Origin: Gammaproteobacteria bacterium
Lineage (GTDB): Bacteria; Pseudomonadota; Gammaproteobacteria; Pseudomonadales; Pseudohongiellaceae
NCBI GenBank assembly: GCA_024644515.1
Contig: JAHEHN010000036.1
Span: 1 to 34,826, forward strand
Reading direction: 5' to 3'
Length of the DNA stretch: 34,826 nt
The notes under the pieces are model-generated. The model ran no database searches and had not been told where the DNA came from. It saw only the letters and a program-made list of their open reading frames with translations. Numbering within the stretch: position 1 is the first letter of the stretch; each line of letters opens with the position of its first letter. Shown here one piece after another: positions 26,610-34,826 of this stretch. Both the position numbers and the translations under genes were made by a program.

Positions 26610-26628
26610 TGATACTTCTCAAGTATCA
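26610..26628. repeat. Perfect inverted repeat upstream of the cytochrome gene
   Basis: TGATACTT (26610-26617) and AAGTATCA (26621-26628) flank the trinucleotide CTC. It lies just upstream of the AGGGGGA ribosome site of the cytochrome gene and has operator or leader-hairpin geometry. Confidence 0.6.
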
Positions 26629-26738
26629 CACTGTCAGCTTTTCAAATTTTGACCTGAATCAACTTTGATGTTGGATTTAAAAAAAGACTGCTCTCATGAT
26701 ACCTTTACCATGAATAAACAGGATAGCTAAAGCATACG

Positions 26739-27047
26739 ATGGCAAAAAAATTTTATGAATGTCCACATTGTCACAAGGAAGCCGTTTCCAGTTACCAGAA
26801 AATTTTTTCGGTCTCTTTTTCTCCGGCTTATTGCCCGCAATGCAGGAAACAAAGTTACGTTCCCATCATTCATGGTCTGACAATGTTGACCGCATGGATG
26901 ATCATGACCTGGATATTTATTGGCCTGGCCATCATGGCGGGCATGTCATTTTTTCTCCTCGGTACATTCCCTGCCTTGATAGTCTGTATTGACAGATATT
27001 TACTCAATGCGCCTCTTGTTGCCCGTGACCCGCCAATAAAAAATTGA
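26739..27047 (+). CDS. Small zinc-ribbon membrane protein
   Basis: 102 residues. The N-terminal part has paired cysteines CPHC (8-11) and CPQC (32-35), a zinc-ribbon pattern. The C-terminal half has two hydrophobic segments (about 47-65 and 66-85). A cytoplasmic zinc ribbon attached to the inner membrane is the likely arrangement. I do not recognise a specific family. It lies between the cytochrome (divergent) and ubiX (same strand, 97 bases downstream). Confidence 0.75.
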   Translation: MAKKFYECPHCHKEAVSSYQKIFSVSFSPAYCPQCRKQSYVPIIHGLTMLTAWMIMTWIFIGLAIMAGMSFFLLGTFPALIVCIDRYLLNAPLVARDPPIKN

Positions 27048-27144
27048 ATACGCCTGGGCAGGTATAAACGAAACAGATAAAGCCATTGGAAGCATCCCCG
27101 GCACTGGCTACAATGACATACACCATCCTCAAAAGGTCAATCGA

Positions 27145-27738
27145 ATGAGCGGCAGTCCCACTAGCAAACCCAGAATTATTGTTGGCATCAGCGGTGCCTC
27201 CGGCATTGTTTACGGAATAGAAGCTCTAAAAACGCTTCGCAAGCTGGATATCGAAACCCATCTGGTAGTAAGCAAATCCGCCAAGGTAACCCTGAGCCAG
27301 GAAAGCTCGGTCACCATCAATGAACTTCTTGAACTGGCAGATTATCATTATGCCAACGCAGACATTGGTGCGTGTATCTCCAGCGGTAGTTATCAAACCC
27401 TGGGGATGCTGGTTGCGCCCTGCTCCATCAAAACCCTCTCTGAAGTCGCTACCGGAGTGACCTCTTCACTGTTAAGTCGAGCTGCTGATGTGGTGTTGAA
27501 GGAACGTCGAAAACTGGTATTGATGGTCAGGGAAACACCACTGCATGCCGGTCATCTTGAGAGTATGCTCAGAGTGACCAATATGGGCGCTATTGTTAAT
27601 CCACCGGTACCTGCGTTTTATACCCGGCCAAAAACACTGGATGACATGGTGCAACAGAGCGTAGGACGTGCGCTGGACTTGTTTGGTCTGGAAAGTGGTC
27701 TGGTAAATCGTTGGTCCGGTAATCAGCCCAGGCAGTAA
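27145..27738 (+). CDS. ubiX: Flavin prenyltransferase UbiX
   Basis: Joins dimethylallyl phosphate to FMN to make the prenylated flavin cofactor of UbiD decarboxylase, needed in ubiquinone synthesis. The 197-residue protein has the N-terminal FMN motif IIVGISGASGIVYGI, the central APCSIKTLSEVATGV, and the conserved ERRKLVLMVRETPLHAGHLE followed by PPVPAFYTRP. The length is typical. No ubiD lies next to it. Confidence 0.95.
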   Translation: MSGSPTSKPRIIVGISGASGIVYGIEALKTLRKLDIETHLVVSKSAKVTLSQESSVTINELLELADYHYANADIGACISSGSYQTLGMLVAPCSIKTLSEVATGVTSSLLSRAADVVLKERRKLVLMVRETPLHAGHLESMLRVTNMGAIVNPPVPAFYTRPKTLDDMVQQSVGRALDLFGLESGLVNRWSGNQPRQ

Positions 27739-27876
27739 GCTGAAAATACAGAAAGGGTGGTGATTAAGAAGAGTAGAGGGACCGGGAAATGCTAAAGAAA
27801 AGATGACCCGGATTAACTGACTGACGGCAAAAATCTTTCTGGATCAAAGGTGTTCGGGATACAACTTTGCACAAGA

Positions 27877-27903
27877 CAGGTATTCCTGATTCAGGAATAC
27901 CTG
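27877..27903. repeat. 12-bp perfect inverted repeat between ubiX and rpmG
   Basis: CAGGTATTCCTG (27877-27888) and CAGGAATACCTG (27892-27903) flank ATT. It lies between convergent ubiX and rpmG, 14 bases past the rpmG stop. Neither side is followed by a T run, so it is not a textbook terminator, though it may still terminate or protect rpmG mRNA. Confidence 0.65.
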
Positions 27904-27916
27904 GATAAAAAACACC

Positions 27917-28072
27917 TTACTTGATCTTCGCTTCTGTATAAGTTACGTGCTTGCGAGCAACAGGATCAAATTTCTTGATTGCCATCTTGTCTGGCATGTT
28001 GCGTTTGTTCTTGTCAGTCGTATAGAAGTGTCCAGTACCTGCACTGGAAACCAGTCTGATTTTATCTCTCAT
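27917..28072 (-). CDS. rpmG: 50S ribosomal protein L33
   Basis: 51 residues: [19 protein letters not shown], followed by [20 protein letters not shown] and [11 protein letters not shown]. It is the zinc-free (no cysteine) type of L33. It follows rpmB with an 85-base gap, the usual rpmB-rpmG pair. The gap holds a small hairpin (CCCTGA 28093-28098 with TCAGGG 28106-28111). Confidence 0.97.
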   Translation of the reverse strand: MRDKIRLVSSAGTGHFYTTDKNKRNMPDKMAIKKFDPVARKHVTYTEAKIK

Positions 28073-28157
28073 CGTTTTTGCCTCAGAACTGACCCTGACG
28101 TATTTTCAGGGCAGTAGAATTATTTATGAATGAAATAAATTTAATCGAATAATCGAA

Positions 28158-28394
28158 CTAAATTTTTTCGCCACGCCCGCGGATATCACTAAGAACCTGG
28201 TCGATGCCCAGTTTATCAATGATACGCATGCCTTTACTGGACAGGCGTAGTTTTACAAAACGTTTTTCAGACTCAACCCAAAACCTGTGTGAATGTAGGT
28301 TTGGGGAAAAACGGCGTCTGGTTCTGTTCTTGGCATGGGACACATTGTTGCCAGTGACCGGTTTTTTGCCTGTAACCATGCATACTCTAGACAT
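28158..28394 (-). CDS. rpmB: 50S ribosomal protein L28
   Basis: 78 residues from the ATG at 28394 ([20 protein letters not shown]), the normal start; a frame extending to 28418 adds eight residues not in the family. The rest shows [19 protein letters not shown] and [11 protein letters not shown] typical of L28. A good promoter lies about 75 bases upstream. Confidence 0.97.
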   Translation of the reverse strand: MSRVCMVTGKKPVTGNNVSHAKNRTRRRFSPNLHSHRFWVESEKRFVKLRLSSKGMRIIDKLGIDQVLSDIRGRGEKI

Positions 28395-28468
28395 TGTATT
28401 GCCTCGTTCATTCCGCAAAATCGACCTGCAAGGGCCTTGCGTTAAATTCGGTGAAAAAAAGAGCGCGT

Positions 28469-28497
28469 TTTATACCAGAACAGCAGGTTAAATTCAA
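28469..28497 (-). promoter_or_regulatory. Predicted sigma-70 promoter of rpmB-rpmG
   Basis: Read on the minus strand: TTGAAT, a 17-base spacer, then TATAAA. Transcription would start near 28462, leaving a leader of about 67 bases that contains the tight hairpin GCAAGG-C-CCTTGC (about 28429-28441). Confidence 0.65.
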
Positions 28498-28591
28498 GGA
28501 TTTCTTAGGATCATCCCATCTGGACACTGCCCGACAACTCTTTATCTTAAAGCATTTGGCGGCGAATACAGGATTTAGTTGTTCAAACAGG

Positions 28592-29266
28592 CTAGAGGTA
28601 ACCTTGCTCAGCCAGAGAGCGCACTTCGCCTTCTCCGACAATCAGGTGATCCAGGGTGCGGATATCCACCTCCGATAGCAGATTTTTCAAACGCAGGGTG
28701 ATACTGATATCGGCCTGGCTGGGTTCAGATATTCCGGACGGGTGGTTGTGTGCAAAAATCAGGGCGGCAGCATTGTGATACAGCGCCCGCTTTATCACTT
28801 CCCGCGGATGTACCGATGCGCCGTCGATAGTGCCCAGAAACAACTCTTCCTGGGCAATCAGCCGATTCTGGCTATCCAGAAACAGGCACAGGAACACCTC
28901 TCTGCCGCGATCAATCAACCTTGATTTCACATACTGCCGGGTAATACGGGAATTACAGAATACATCTTCCCTTAACAGGGTTTCCTGAAGGCAGCGCTGG
29001 ACAAGCTCACTGGCCGCCTGTAACTGGGCAAATTTACTGCGCCCAATACCCGGTAAAGCGCAGAACTCTTCTCTGGAGGCTTTCAGGATGCCTCTGAGAC
29101 CTCCAAATATGCTGATCAAGCCTCTGGCCAGGTCCAGCGCCGATGCCCCCCGGGTTCCAGTCCGCAGAAAAATGGCCAGCAGTTCGGCATCTGACAGGGT
29201 ATGGGCTCCCGCAGTGATCAGTTTCTCTCGTGGTCTCTCACTATTCGGCCAGTCTGCTATTCCCAC
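28592..29266 (-). CDS. radC: RadC family JAMM-domain protein
   Basis: 224 residues from a GTG start at 29266; an in-frame stop upstream limits any longer frame. The N-terminal part has LSDAELLAIFLRTGTRG and a helix-hairpin-helix LPGIGRSKFAQL. The C-terminal metalloprotease-like JAB/MPN domain carries HNHPSG (173-178) with a following Asp186. Despite its name, a role in repair is not established and its substrate is unknown. It is upstream of rpmB on the same strand but separated by the rpmB promoter. Confidence 0.94.
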   Translation of the reverse strand: MGIADWPNSERPREKLITAGAHTLSDAELLAIFLRTGTRGASALDLARGLISIFGGLRGILKASREEFCALPGIGRSKFAQLQAASELVQRCLQETLLREDVFCNSRITRQYVKSRLIDRGREVFLCLFLDSQNRLIAQEELFLGTIDGASVHPREVIKRALYHNAAALIFAHNHPSGISEPSQADISITLRLKNLLSEVDIRTLDHLIVGEGEVRSLAEQGYL

Positions 29267-29397
29267 CCTAAACCCCCGTAAGTTGCTGACATCCCCCTAT
29301 CCTCTTGAATAACCAGCATTCCGCGCAAATTGAATCTACACGTTCATGCTGTTAGTCTTTCGTCGCTTTTGTGCCACACTGTTGTGAAGCTGATCTG

Positions 29398-29419
29398 CAG
29401 CTAATTAGTTGATTAGCTG
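29398..29419. repeat. Inverted repeat at the coaBC promoter
   Basis: CAGCTAAT (29398-29405) and ATTAGCTG (29412-29419) flank TAGTTG. The repeat covers the predicted -35 box of coaBC (29409-29414), so it is a candidate operator. Confidence 0.5.
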
Positions 29420-29437
29420 GATGCTTGGTTTTAAATT
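29409..29437 (+). promoter_or_regulatory. Predicted promoter of coaBC
   Basis: TTGATT (29409-29414), a 17-base spacer, then TAAATT (29432-29437). Both hexamers match four of six consensus bases. The coaBC ATG is 69 bases downstream. Confidence 0.45.
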
Positions 29438-29506
29438 AAATAAAAAACAGTGGCTACATTTTTTACTATAGCCCAGGTTTTATTTTCTGCCTGACTTTGG
29501 ACTGCC

Positions 29507-30700
29507 ATGCTAAGTCTCTCCAACAAACTAATAATTCTTGGTGTAACCGGGGGCATTGCCGCCTATAAAGCCGCGGAACTGTGTCGGCTGCTGATCAAGG
29601 CCGGTGCTGATGTAAGGGTCGTCATGACTCCCTCAGCGGCGGAATTTATTACCTCCCTGACATTCCAGGCGCTTTCCGGAAACCGTGTCCATATCGAGTT
29701 ACTTGATGAAGAAGCAGAAGCCGCCATGGGGCATATTGAGCTGGCTCGCTGGGCTGATCTGGTACTGATAGCACCCGCCAGCGCCAACTTTATTGCGCGC
29801 CTGAGCCAGGGTCGTGCCGAAGACCTTTTATCCACCCTGTGTCTGGCCACCAATGCGCCTATCGCTGTTGCCCCGGCCATGAATCAGGCCATGTGGCGCA
29901 ATCAGAATACCCAGGATAATCTGCAGCAACTTAACCAGAAAAATATCACGGTTCTGGGACCGGCCTCAGGCGAACAGGCTTGTGGCGATGTCGGTCTTGG
30001 CAGAATGCTGGAGCCGGAAGAAATTGCACAGGCTGCTGCAGCTATGTTTGAAACCGGCGAGCTGGCCGGAGTCAACATTACCATTACCGCTGGCCCAACG
30101 CGCGAGGCCATAGATCCTGTGCGTTATATCAGCAATCACAGTTCCGGCAAAATGGGCTATGCCCTGGCAAGAGCCGCCATGGAAGCAGGCGCCAAGGTGG
30201 TTCTGGTAAGCGGCCCTGTAGCGCTGGAGCCCCCACCACAAGTCAAGCTGGTTGCGGTAGACAGCGCCAGGCAAATGCTTGATGCCTGCCAGGTTGTTCC
30301 GGGAGACATCTTCATCAGCGTTGCTGCGGTTGCTGATTACCGTCCGGCCAACAGTGCCAGTGAAAAAATCAAGAAAAATGCCGACACCATGGAGCTTAGC
30401 CTGGTCAAAAATCCAGATATCCTTGCCCAAATTTCCCTGTCGAACCAGCGTCCTTTTTGTGTTGGCTTCGCTGCCGAAACCCAAAATATTGAAGAATATG
30501 CCAGAAAAAAACTGCTGGACAAGAAACTTGATCTCATCTTTGCAAATAATGCTGCCGACACGTTTAACAGCGAGTCTGCCCTCGCCACGGCCTACTGGCC
30601 CAAAGGTGAGCATCCCTTTCCGCGTAGCAGCAAGTCCAGTCTGGCACGCGACATGATGTCACTTATTGCCCGTTGTTACCGAAAATCAAAAGCGGAATAG
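29507..30700 (+). CDS. coaBC: Bifunctional phosphopantothenoylcysteine decarboxylase/synthetase CoaBC (Dfp)
   Basis: Two consecutive steps of coenzyme A synthesis: ligation of 4'-phosphopantothenate with cysteine, then FMN-dependent decarboxylation. The 397 residues contain the CoaC domain (1 to about 185) with GVTGGIAAYKAAEL, catalytic His76 in MGHIELARWADL, PAMNQAMW (123-130), and active-site Cys159 in GEQACGDVGLGRM. The CoaB domain starts at GPTREAIDPVRYISNHSSG, with Asn210. With coaD in this window, three CoA steps are represented. dut, which often follows coaBC in Pseudomonas-like genomes, is not here. Confidence 0.96.
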   Translation: MLSLSNKLIILGVTGGIAAYKAAELCRLLIKAGADVRVVMTPSAAEFITSLTFQALSGNRVHIELLDEEAEAAMGHIELARWADLVLIAPASANFIARLSQGRAEDLLSTLCLATNAPIAVAPAMNQAMWRNQNTQDNLQQLNQKNITVLGPASGEQACGDVGLGRMLEPEEIAQAAAAMFETGELAGVNITITAGPTREAIDPVRYISNHSSGKMGYALARAAMEAGAKVVLVSGPVALEPPPQVKLVAVDSARQMLDACQVVPGDIFISVAAVADYRPANSASEKIKKNADTMELSLVKNPDILAQISLSNQRPFCVGFAAETQNIEEYARKKLLDKKLDLIFANNAADTFNSESALATAYWPKGEHPFPRSSKSSLARDMMSLIARCYRKSKAE

Positions 30701-30708
30701 CAGCAAGA

Positions 30709-32091
30709 GTGACGGTTCCGATTCCTGCCAATATTTTTCGCGCCTATGACATCAGGGGCATTGTCGGTAAAGGGCTTGATGAAAATATCATCAGACTGAT
30801 TGGCCGCGCGGTGGCCAGTGAAGCCCTCGACCTGGGTGAGAAGTGTCTAGTGATAGGTGCCGATGCGCGCCTGTCCAGCCCGGCTTTTGCTGAAGCCATG
30901 ATCCAGGGCATACTTTCAACAGGTTGCAATGTTATCAATATCGGCATCGCTCCAACGCCGCTGATGTATTTTGCCACTCATACCCTGAATACAAACTCCG
31001 GGGTAATGATCACCGGCAGCCATAACCCCAGAAATTACAACGGGGTAAAAATTGTGCTGCAAAATAATTGCCTGGCAGCGGATCAAATTACCCGCCTGAA
31101 AGAGAGGATCATGCGTGAGGATTTCCATGCAGGGCACGGGACGCTCTCTGCTGTCGATGTAAAAGCTGACTACATCAAGACCATTTGTCGCGATATCGTG
31201 TTTAAAGAACCTTATAAAGTGGTGATTGATTGTGGCAATGGTATCGCTGCCAATTGCGCGCCCATGCTTTTTGCAGCACTGGGTTGCCAGGTGATCCCCC
31301 TATATTGTGAGGCCGATGGTAATTTCCCCAATCACCACCCGGATCCAACTCGCGAGGAAAACCTGCAGGACCTGATTGCCCTGACAATTCGCGAGCAGGC
31401 GGCTCTGGGAATTGCCTTTGACGGCGATGGTGATCGGGTAGTACTTGTCAGCAAAACGGGAAAAATCATTGATGCCGACAAGATGATGCTGACCTTTATT
31501 GCCGACATCGTGCCAGAGAACCCAGGCGCGAATATCATTTTTGATGTAAAAAGCAGCCAGCATCTGGCGCAAATGATAAGCCAATATGGCGGTAATCCGG
31601 TCATATGTAAAAGTGGCCATTCCTATGTGAAACAGCAAATGCAAGCCACGGATGCCTTGCTGGGCGGCGAATATTCAGCCCACATTTTCTTCAAGCACCG
31701 CTGGTTCGGCTTCGATGACGGTATGTACAGTGCTGCCCGCTTTCTTGAGCTGATGGACAAGAACAACCGCAGTGCCGATGAGCTTTTAGCTGCTTGCCCA
31801 CAAACCTTCAGTACACCAGAGCTGACTATCAGCGTCAGTGAGGACGAAAAATTCCCGATTATGAACATCCTGCTGGAACAGCTGACAATTCCTGATGCCC
31901 GCATTAGCAGGCTTGATGGCGTGCGAGCAGAAATGGAGCATGCCTGGGGCCTGGTACGGGCTTCAAATACAACACCCAACCTGACCCTGCGCTTCGAGGC
32001 AGACTCCCGGGAAGCGCTGGAACATATTCAGGCGCTCTTCATGACGGCAATTTCCAGGCTTTTGCCGGCGCTTAATATAGATCTTTCATAA
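30709..32091 (+). CDS. algC: Phosphomannomutase/phosphoglucomutase (AlgC type)
   Basis: Interconverts the 1- and 6-phosphates of mannose and glucose for lipopolysaccharide and exopolysaccharide precursors. I chose the GTG at 30709 (MTVPIPANIFRAYDIRGIVG; 460 residues, close to AlgC's usual length); a TTG 12 codons upstream would overlap coaBC. Motifs: phosphoserine loop TGSHNP (Ser104), metal loop DGDGDR (238-243), and sugar-binding GGEYSAH (319-325). It lies 8 bases after the coaBC stop, so the two are probably co-transcribed. Confidence 0.94.
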   Translation: MTVPIPANIFRAYDIRGIVGKGLDENIIRLIGRAVASEALDLGEKCLVIGADARLSSPAFAEAMIQGILSTGCNVINIGIAPTPLMYFATHTLNTNSGVMITGSHNPRNYNGVKIVLQNNCLAADQITRLKERIMREDFHAGHGTLSAVDVKADYIKTICRDIVFKEPYKVVIDCGNGIAANCAPMLFAALGCQVIPLYCEADGNFPNHHPDPTREENLQDLIALTIREQAALGIAFDGDGDRVVLVSKTGKIIDADKMMLTFIADIVPENPGANIIFDVKSSQHLAQMISQYGGNPVICKSGHSYVKQQMQATDALLGGEYSAHIFFKHRWFGFDDGMYSAARFLELMDKNNRSADELLAACPQTFSTPELTISVSEDEKFPIMNILLEQLTIPDARISRLDGVRAEMEHAWGLVRASNTTPNLTLRFEADSREALEHIQALFMTAISRLLPALNIDLS

Positions 32092-32211
32092 ATCATCCAT
32101 ACAGACGCGTTCATGAGAATGATGAATTGTTAACTCAGCAGCAGATTGCTTCGTGGAGTTGATAGCTGCGTTTTAAGCTTCCACTTTCTTCCTATTTCCA
32201 TTCTGTTGGGC

Positions 32212-32240
32212 TTGGGCATCGCGAAGACATGCCCTATAAT
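32212..32240 (+). promoter_or_regulatory. Predicted sigma-70 promoter of argB
   Basis: TTGGGC (32212-32217), a 17-base spacer and a perfect TATAAT (32235-32240). The argB ATG is 56 bases downstream. Confidence 0.65.
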
Positions 32241-32275
32241 CCGTGATAAATATAGTTAGTAAGCATTCGCTATAG

Positions 32276-33223
<948 letters not shown>

Positions 33224-33240
33224 ATGCTCAGGTAACCGTT

Positions 33241-33837
33241 ATGGCAGCAAGAGAAAAAGGTGCGAAAAAAGAGGCGATACTACGCGCTCTGGCGCAGATG
33301 CTGGAAAGTAATCCCGGCGGAAAAATTACTACTGCCGCGCTGGCGGCTGAAATAGGGGTTTCCGAAGCGGCGCTGTATCGGCATTTTCCCAGCAAGGCCA
33401 GAATGTTCGAGGGCCTGATCGACTTTATGGAAGACACTATTTTTTCGCGTATTAGCCGCATTCTAAATGAAGGCTCAACTGCGCTTGTGCAATGCGAGAA
33501 AATTATTTTACTGGTACTGACCTTTGCTGAAAAAAACCCGGGTATCAGTAGGGTGCTCAATGGAGATGCCCTGGTCGGAGAAACCGAGCGTTTGCGTGAT
33601 CGTGCCAGCCAGGTATTCAATCGTCTCGATACCCAGTTAAAACAAATTTTCCGGGAGGCTGAAATCAAGGAAGGTTTACGCTCGAACATGACGCCCGCCA
33701 TGACATCAAATCTGCTGTTAACTTTTATTGAAGGAAAGGTTAGTCAGTTTGTGCGCACCGACTTTCAGCAAAAACCGACCGAACAATGGAATGAGCAGTG
33801 GTCATACCTGAATCAGGATTTATTCCGGCGGCCATAA
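33241..33837 (+). CDS. slmA: Nucleoid occlusion factor SlmA (TetR family)
   Basis: 198 residues. The TetR-type helix-turn-helix is at about 28-50 (ITTAALAAEIGVSEAALYRH). The N-terminus, LEGLIDFMEDTIFSRI-like dimer helices (FEGLIDFMEDTIFSRISRI) and GNDALVGE-like loop (LNGDALVGETERLRDRASQV) match SlmA. In E. coli SlmA binds specific chromosomal sites and blocks FtsZ assembly over the nucleoid. argB-slmA neighbourhood near pyrE is usual in Gammaproteobacteria. Confidence 0.93.
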   Translation: MAAREKGAKKEAILRALAQMLESNPGGKITTAALAAEIGVSEAALYRHFPSKARMFEGLIDFMEDTIFSRISRILNEGSTALVQCEKIILLVLTFAEKNPGISRVLNGDALVGETERLRDRASQVFNRLDTQLKQIFREAEIKEGLRSNMTPAMTSNLLLTFIEGKVSQFVRTDFQQKPTEQWNEQWSYLNQDLFRRP

Positions 33838-33955
33838 GCAGCCATAAAAAAGTGGATAACAGGTATTGGCAGAATTAAATGAAATGAATACTTTTTCGGA
33901 AGACTGGCTGGAATAGTTTCAAAAGCCAATGAAGCAGGCCTTTTCTATATCTCGC

Positions 33956-34066
33956 TTAATCCAGATTAAGCAGTTCTTTCAGACGATTGATGTTTTTTTC
34001 TGCCGTAGTAATCGCCTCTTCTATTTCAGACTCTAGCCTGACTAACTGTGTAGCCAGACGATTTTT
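33956..34066 (-). pseudogene. Displaced C-terminal tail of the DUF4124 protein (other frame)
   Basis: In the minus-strand frame next to the DUF4124 gene, 36 codons from about 34066 to the stop at 33956-33958 continue its coiled-coil style (KNRLATQLVRLESEIEEAI, then TTAEKNINRLKELLNLD). One extra A in the A6 run (T6 at 34062-34067 on the plus strand) would fuse the two into a protein of about 204 residues. Confidence 0.6.
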
Positions 34067-34572
34067 TCATTACTCGCATCTTCGACCTGAGCAGTCAAGT
34101 TGGCAGGATCCTGAGTTCCGGCATTTTCGTTATTTACAACCCGTTTTTCCAATTCTGCCAGTTTTTCCTCAGCATCTTCCAGCAGGGAATTAAGCACAAT
34201 CATTTGTGCTTCCAATTGTTCAATTGTTGCGTCGCGCCGCCTGACAACTTCTTCCGGGGTGCGATAAAGGCGAAGAAGCATCCTGTCCTCTTCTTCCTGG
34301 CGCAGGGCCGCCTGTTCCAGCAGGCGTTGCTGCTCAAGCTGTTCTGACTGGGCGGCACGTTCTTCTGCTGTCAGGGTTCTCTGCACAACTTCGATTACCT
34401 GGCCTCTTTTGTTAAGCACCTGATAACCATTTTTTACAAATTCCGCCGGCACACGTGAGCCGGTAATTTCCCTGCCCTGATCATCCTTGTACTTGTAAAG
34501 GTTGGCAGCAATAGCCTGGGAAATAACCAGTGCAGAAATAAGCAGCAAAATTGTGAACTTGTTTCTAAACAT
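34042..34572 (-). CDS. DUF4124 domain exported coiled-coil protein, apparently frameshifted
   Basis: 176 residues in the present frame. A signal peptide (MFRNKFTILLLISALVISQAIA) is followed by a DUF4124 domain (NLYKYKDDQGREITGSRVPA, about 24-60), then a long charged coiled coil (about 65-160). The last residues after SNEK (IVWLHS, then stop) do not fit, and the adjacent frame continues the coiled coil for 36 codons. The break is at an A6 run, so a one-base deletion, a sequencing/assembly error or slippage could explain it. It lies 73 bases downstream of pyrE on the same strand and converges with slmA. Function unknown; probably periplasmic. Confidence 0.82.
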   Translation of the reverse strand: MFRNKFTILLLISALVISQAIAANLYKYKDDQGREITGSRVPAEFVKNGYQVLNKRGQVIEVVQRTLTAEERAAQSEQLEQQRLLEQAALRQEEEDRMLLRLYRTPEEVVRRRDATIEQLEAQMIVLNSLLEDAEEKLAELEKRVVNNENAGTQDPANLTAQVEDASNEKIVWLHS

Positions 34573-34645
34573 TTTTTACAAATCTTACCTGATAAAAATT
34601 CCTGAATTTAATTGGTCAAACTTTCAACTGGCACAGTTATTATAT

Positions 34646-34826
34646 TCACTTTATTCCGTAGCGCGCCTGATAATCTTTCATGCTGGACAAATATTTGTTC
34701 ATGACTTCATTTTCCTGCTGGGCCAGATAATCAATAATCTGCTGTAGATTTATTATACTGATGACCGGTATGGAAAACTCTTTTTCAATTTCCTGGATAG
34801 CCGATAACTCGCCATTGCCTTTTTCC
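34646..34826 (-). CDS. pyrE: Orotate phosphoribosyltransferase PyrE, 3' part only
   Basis: The last 59 codons and stop are in the window; the frame runs off the edge. The sequence GELSAIQEIEKEFSIPVISI, followed by INLQQIIDYLAQQ and YQARYGIK, matches the C-terminus of gammaproteobacterial PyrE, which makes orotidine monophosphate in pyrimidine synthesis. The PRPP-binding motif is outside the window, so the call rests on the C-terminal end and on the argB-slmA-pyrE neighbourhood. Confidence 0.9.
   Translation of the reverse strand, partial: EKGNGELSAIQEIEKEFSIPVISIINLQQIIDYLAQQENEVMNKYLSSMKDYQARYGIK

Noticed and set aside
33954-33971. Hairpin GCTTAAT-CCAG-ATTAAGC as a terminator between slmA and the DUF4124 gene
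   Set aside because: The stem is mostly A/T and no proper T run follows on either strand. Part of it codes for the displaced tail.

Overview
The window looks like a chromosomal segment of a marine-type gammaproteobacterium, moderate in GC. I base this on gene content and order only: ftsY-ftsE-ftsX, rsmD, coaD with a YfhL-type ferredoxin, mutM, rpmB-rpmG, radC, coaBC, algC, argB, slmA and pyrE. The right-hand order radC/rpmB/rpmG - coaBC - algC - argB - (slmA) - pyrE is close to that of Pseudomonas and the Cellvibrio/OMG-like groups. The polyserine lipoprotein and the DUF6152-like pair also recall aquatic Gammaproteobacteria. I cannot place it to genus.

Layout. 1-537 (-): 5' part of a multicopper oxidase lipoprotein. 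692-3405 (-): ftsX, ftsE, ftsY. 3568-4604 (+): rsmD and a SpoIIAA-like protein. 4615-6414 (-): a sodium symporter followed by RidA. 6557-7281 (+): coaD and ferredoxin. 7333-9427 (-): mutM followed by two exported proteins. 9594-11609 (+): an orphan hydantoinase A/5-oxoprolinase-type protein. 11610-11959: a 350-base gap.

11960-24377 (+) is the unusual part: eleven co-directional genes with no assigned pathway. In order they encode a polyserine lipoprotein, a lipoprotein, a TPR membrane protein with a PEGA-like tail, a PEGA-SUMF1 membrane protein, a small acidic exported protein, a MotA/TolQ/ExbB-like proton channel, a degenerate Hsp70/actin-like protein with an FHA-like tail, two paralogous membrane-anchored VWA proteins whose single membrane segment carries a MotB/ExbD-like aspartate, and two more lipoproteins. 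An M48 protease lipoprotein follows and ends at a strong terminator. I infer an ion-driven, trans-envelope machine: a cytoplasmic Hsp70/FHA part, a TolQ-like channel with two VWA stator partners in the inner membrane, periplasmic VWA, TPR, PEGA and SUMF1 domains, and outer-membrane lipoproteins. I know of no described system with this set of parts.

26041-34826 returns to housekeeping genes: a small c-type cytochrome, a zinc-ribbon membrane protein, ubiX, rpmG/rpmB/radC (-), coaBC, algC, argB and slmA (+), then a DUF4124 coiled-coil protein with an apparent one-base frameshift, and the 3' end of pyrE (-). Two genes often found here in relatives are absent from the window: rpoH after ftsX, and dut between coaBC and algC. 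Several short perfect inverted repeats lie in promoter or intergenic positions and are listed separately.
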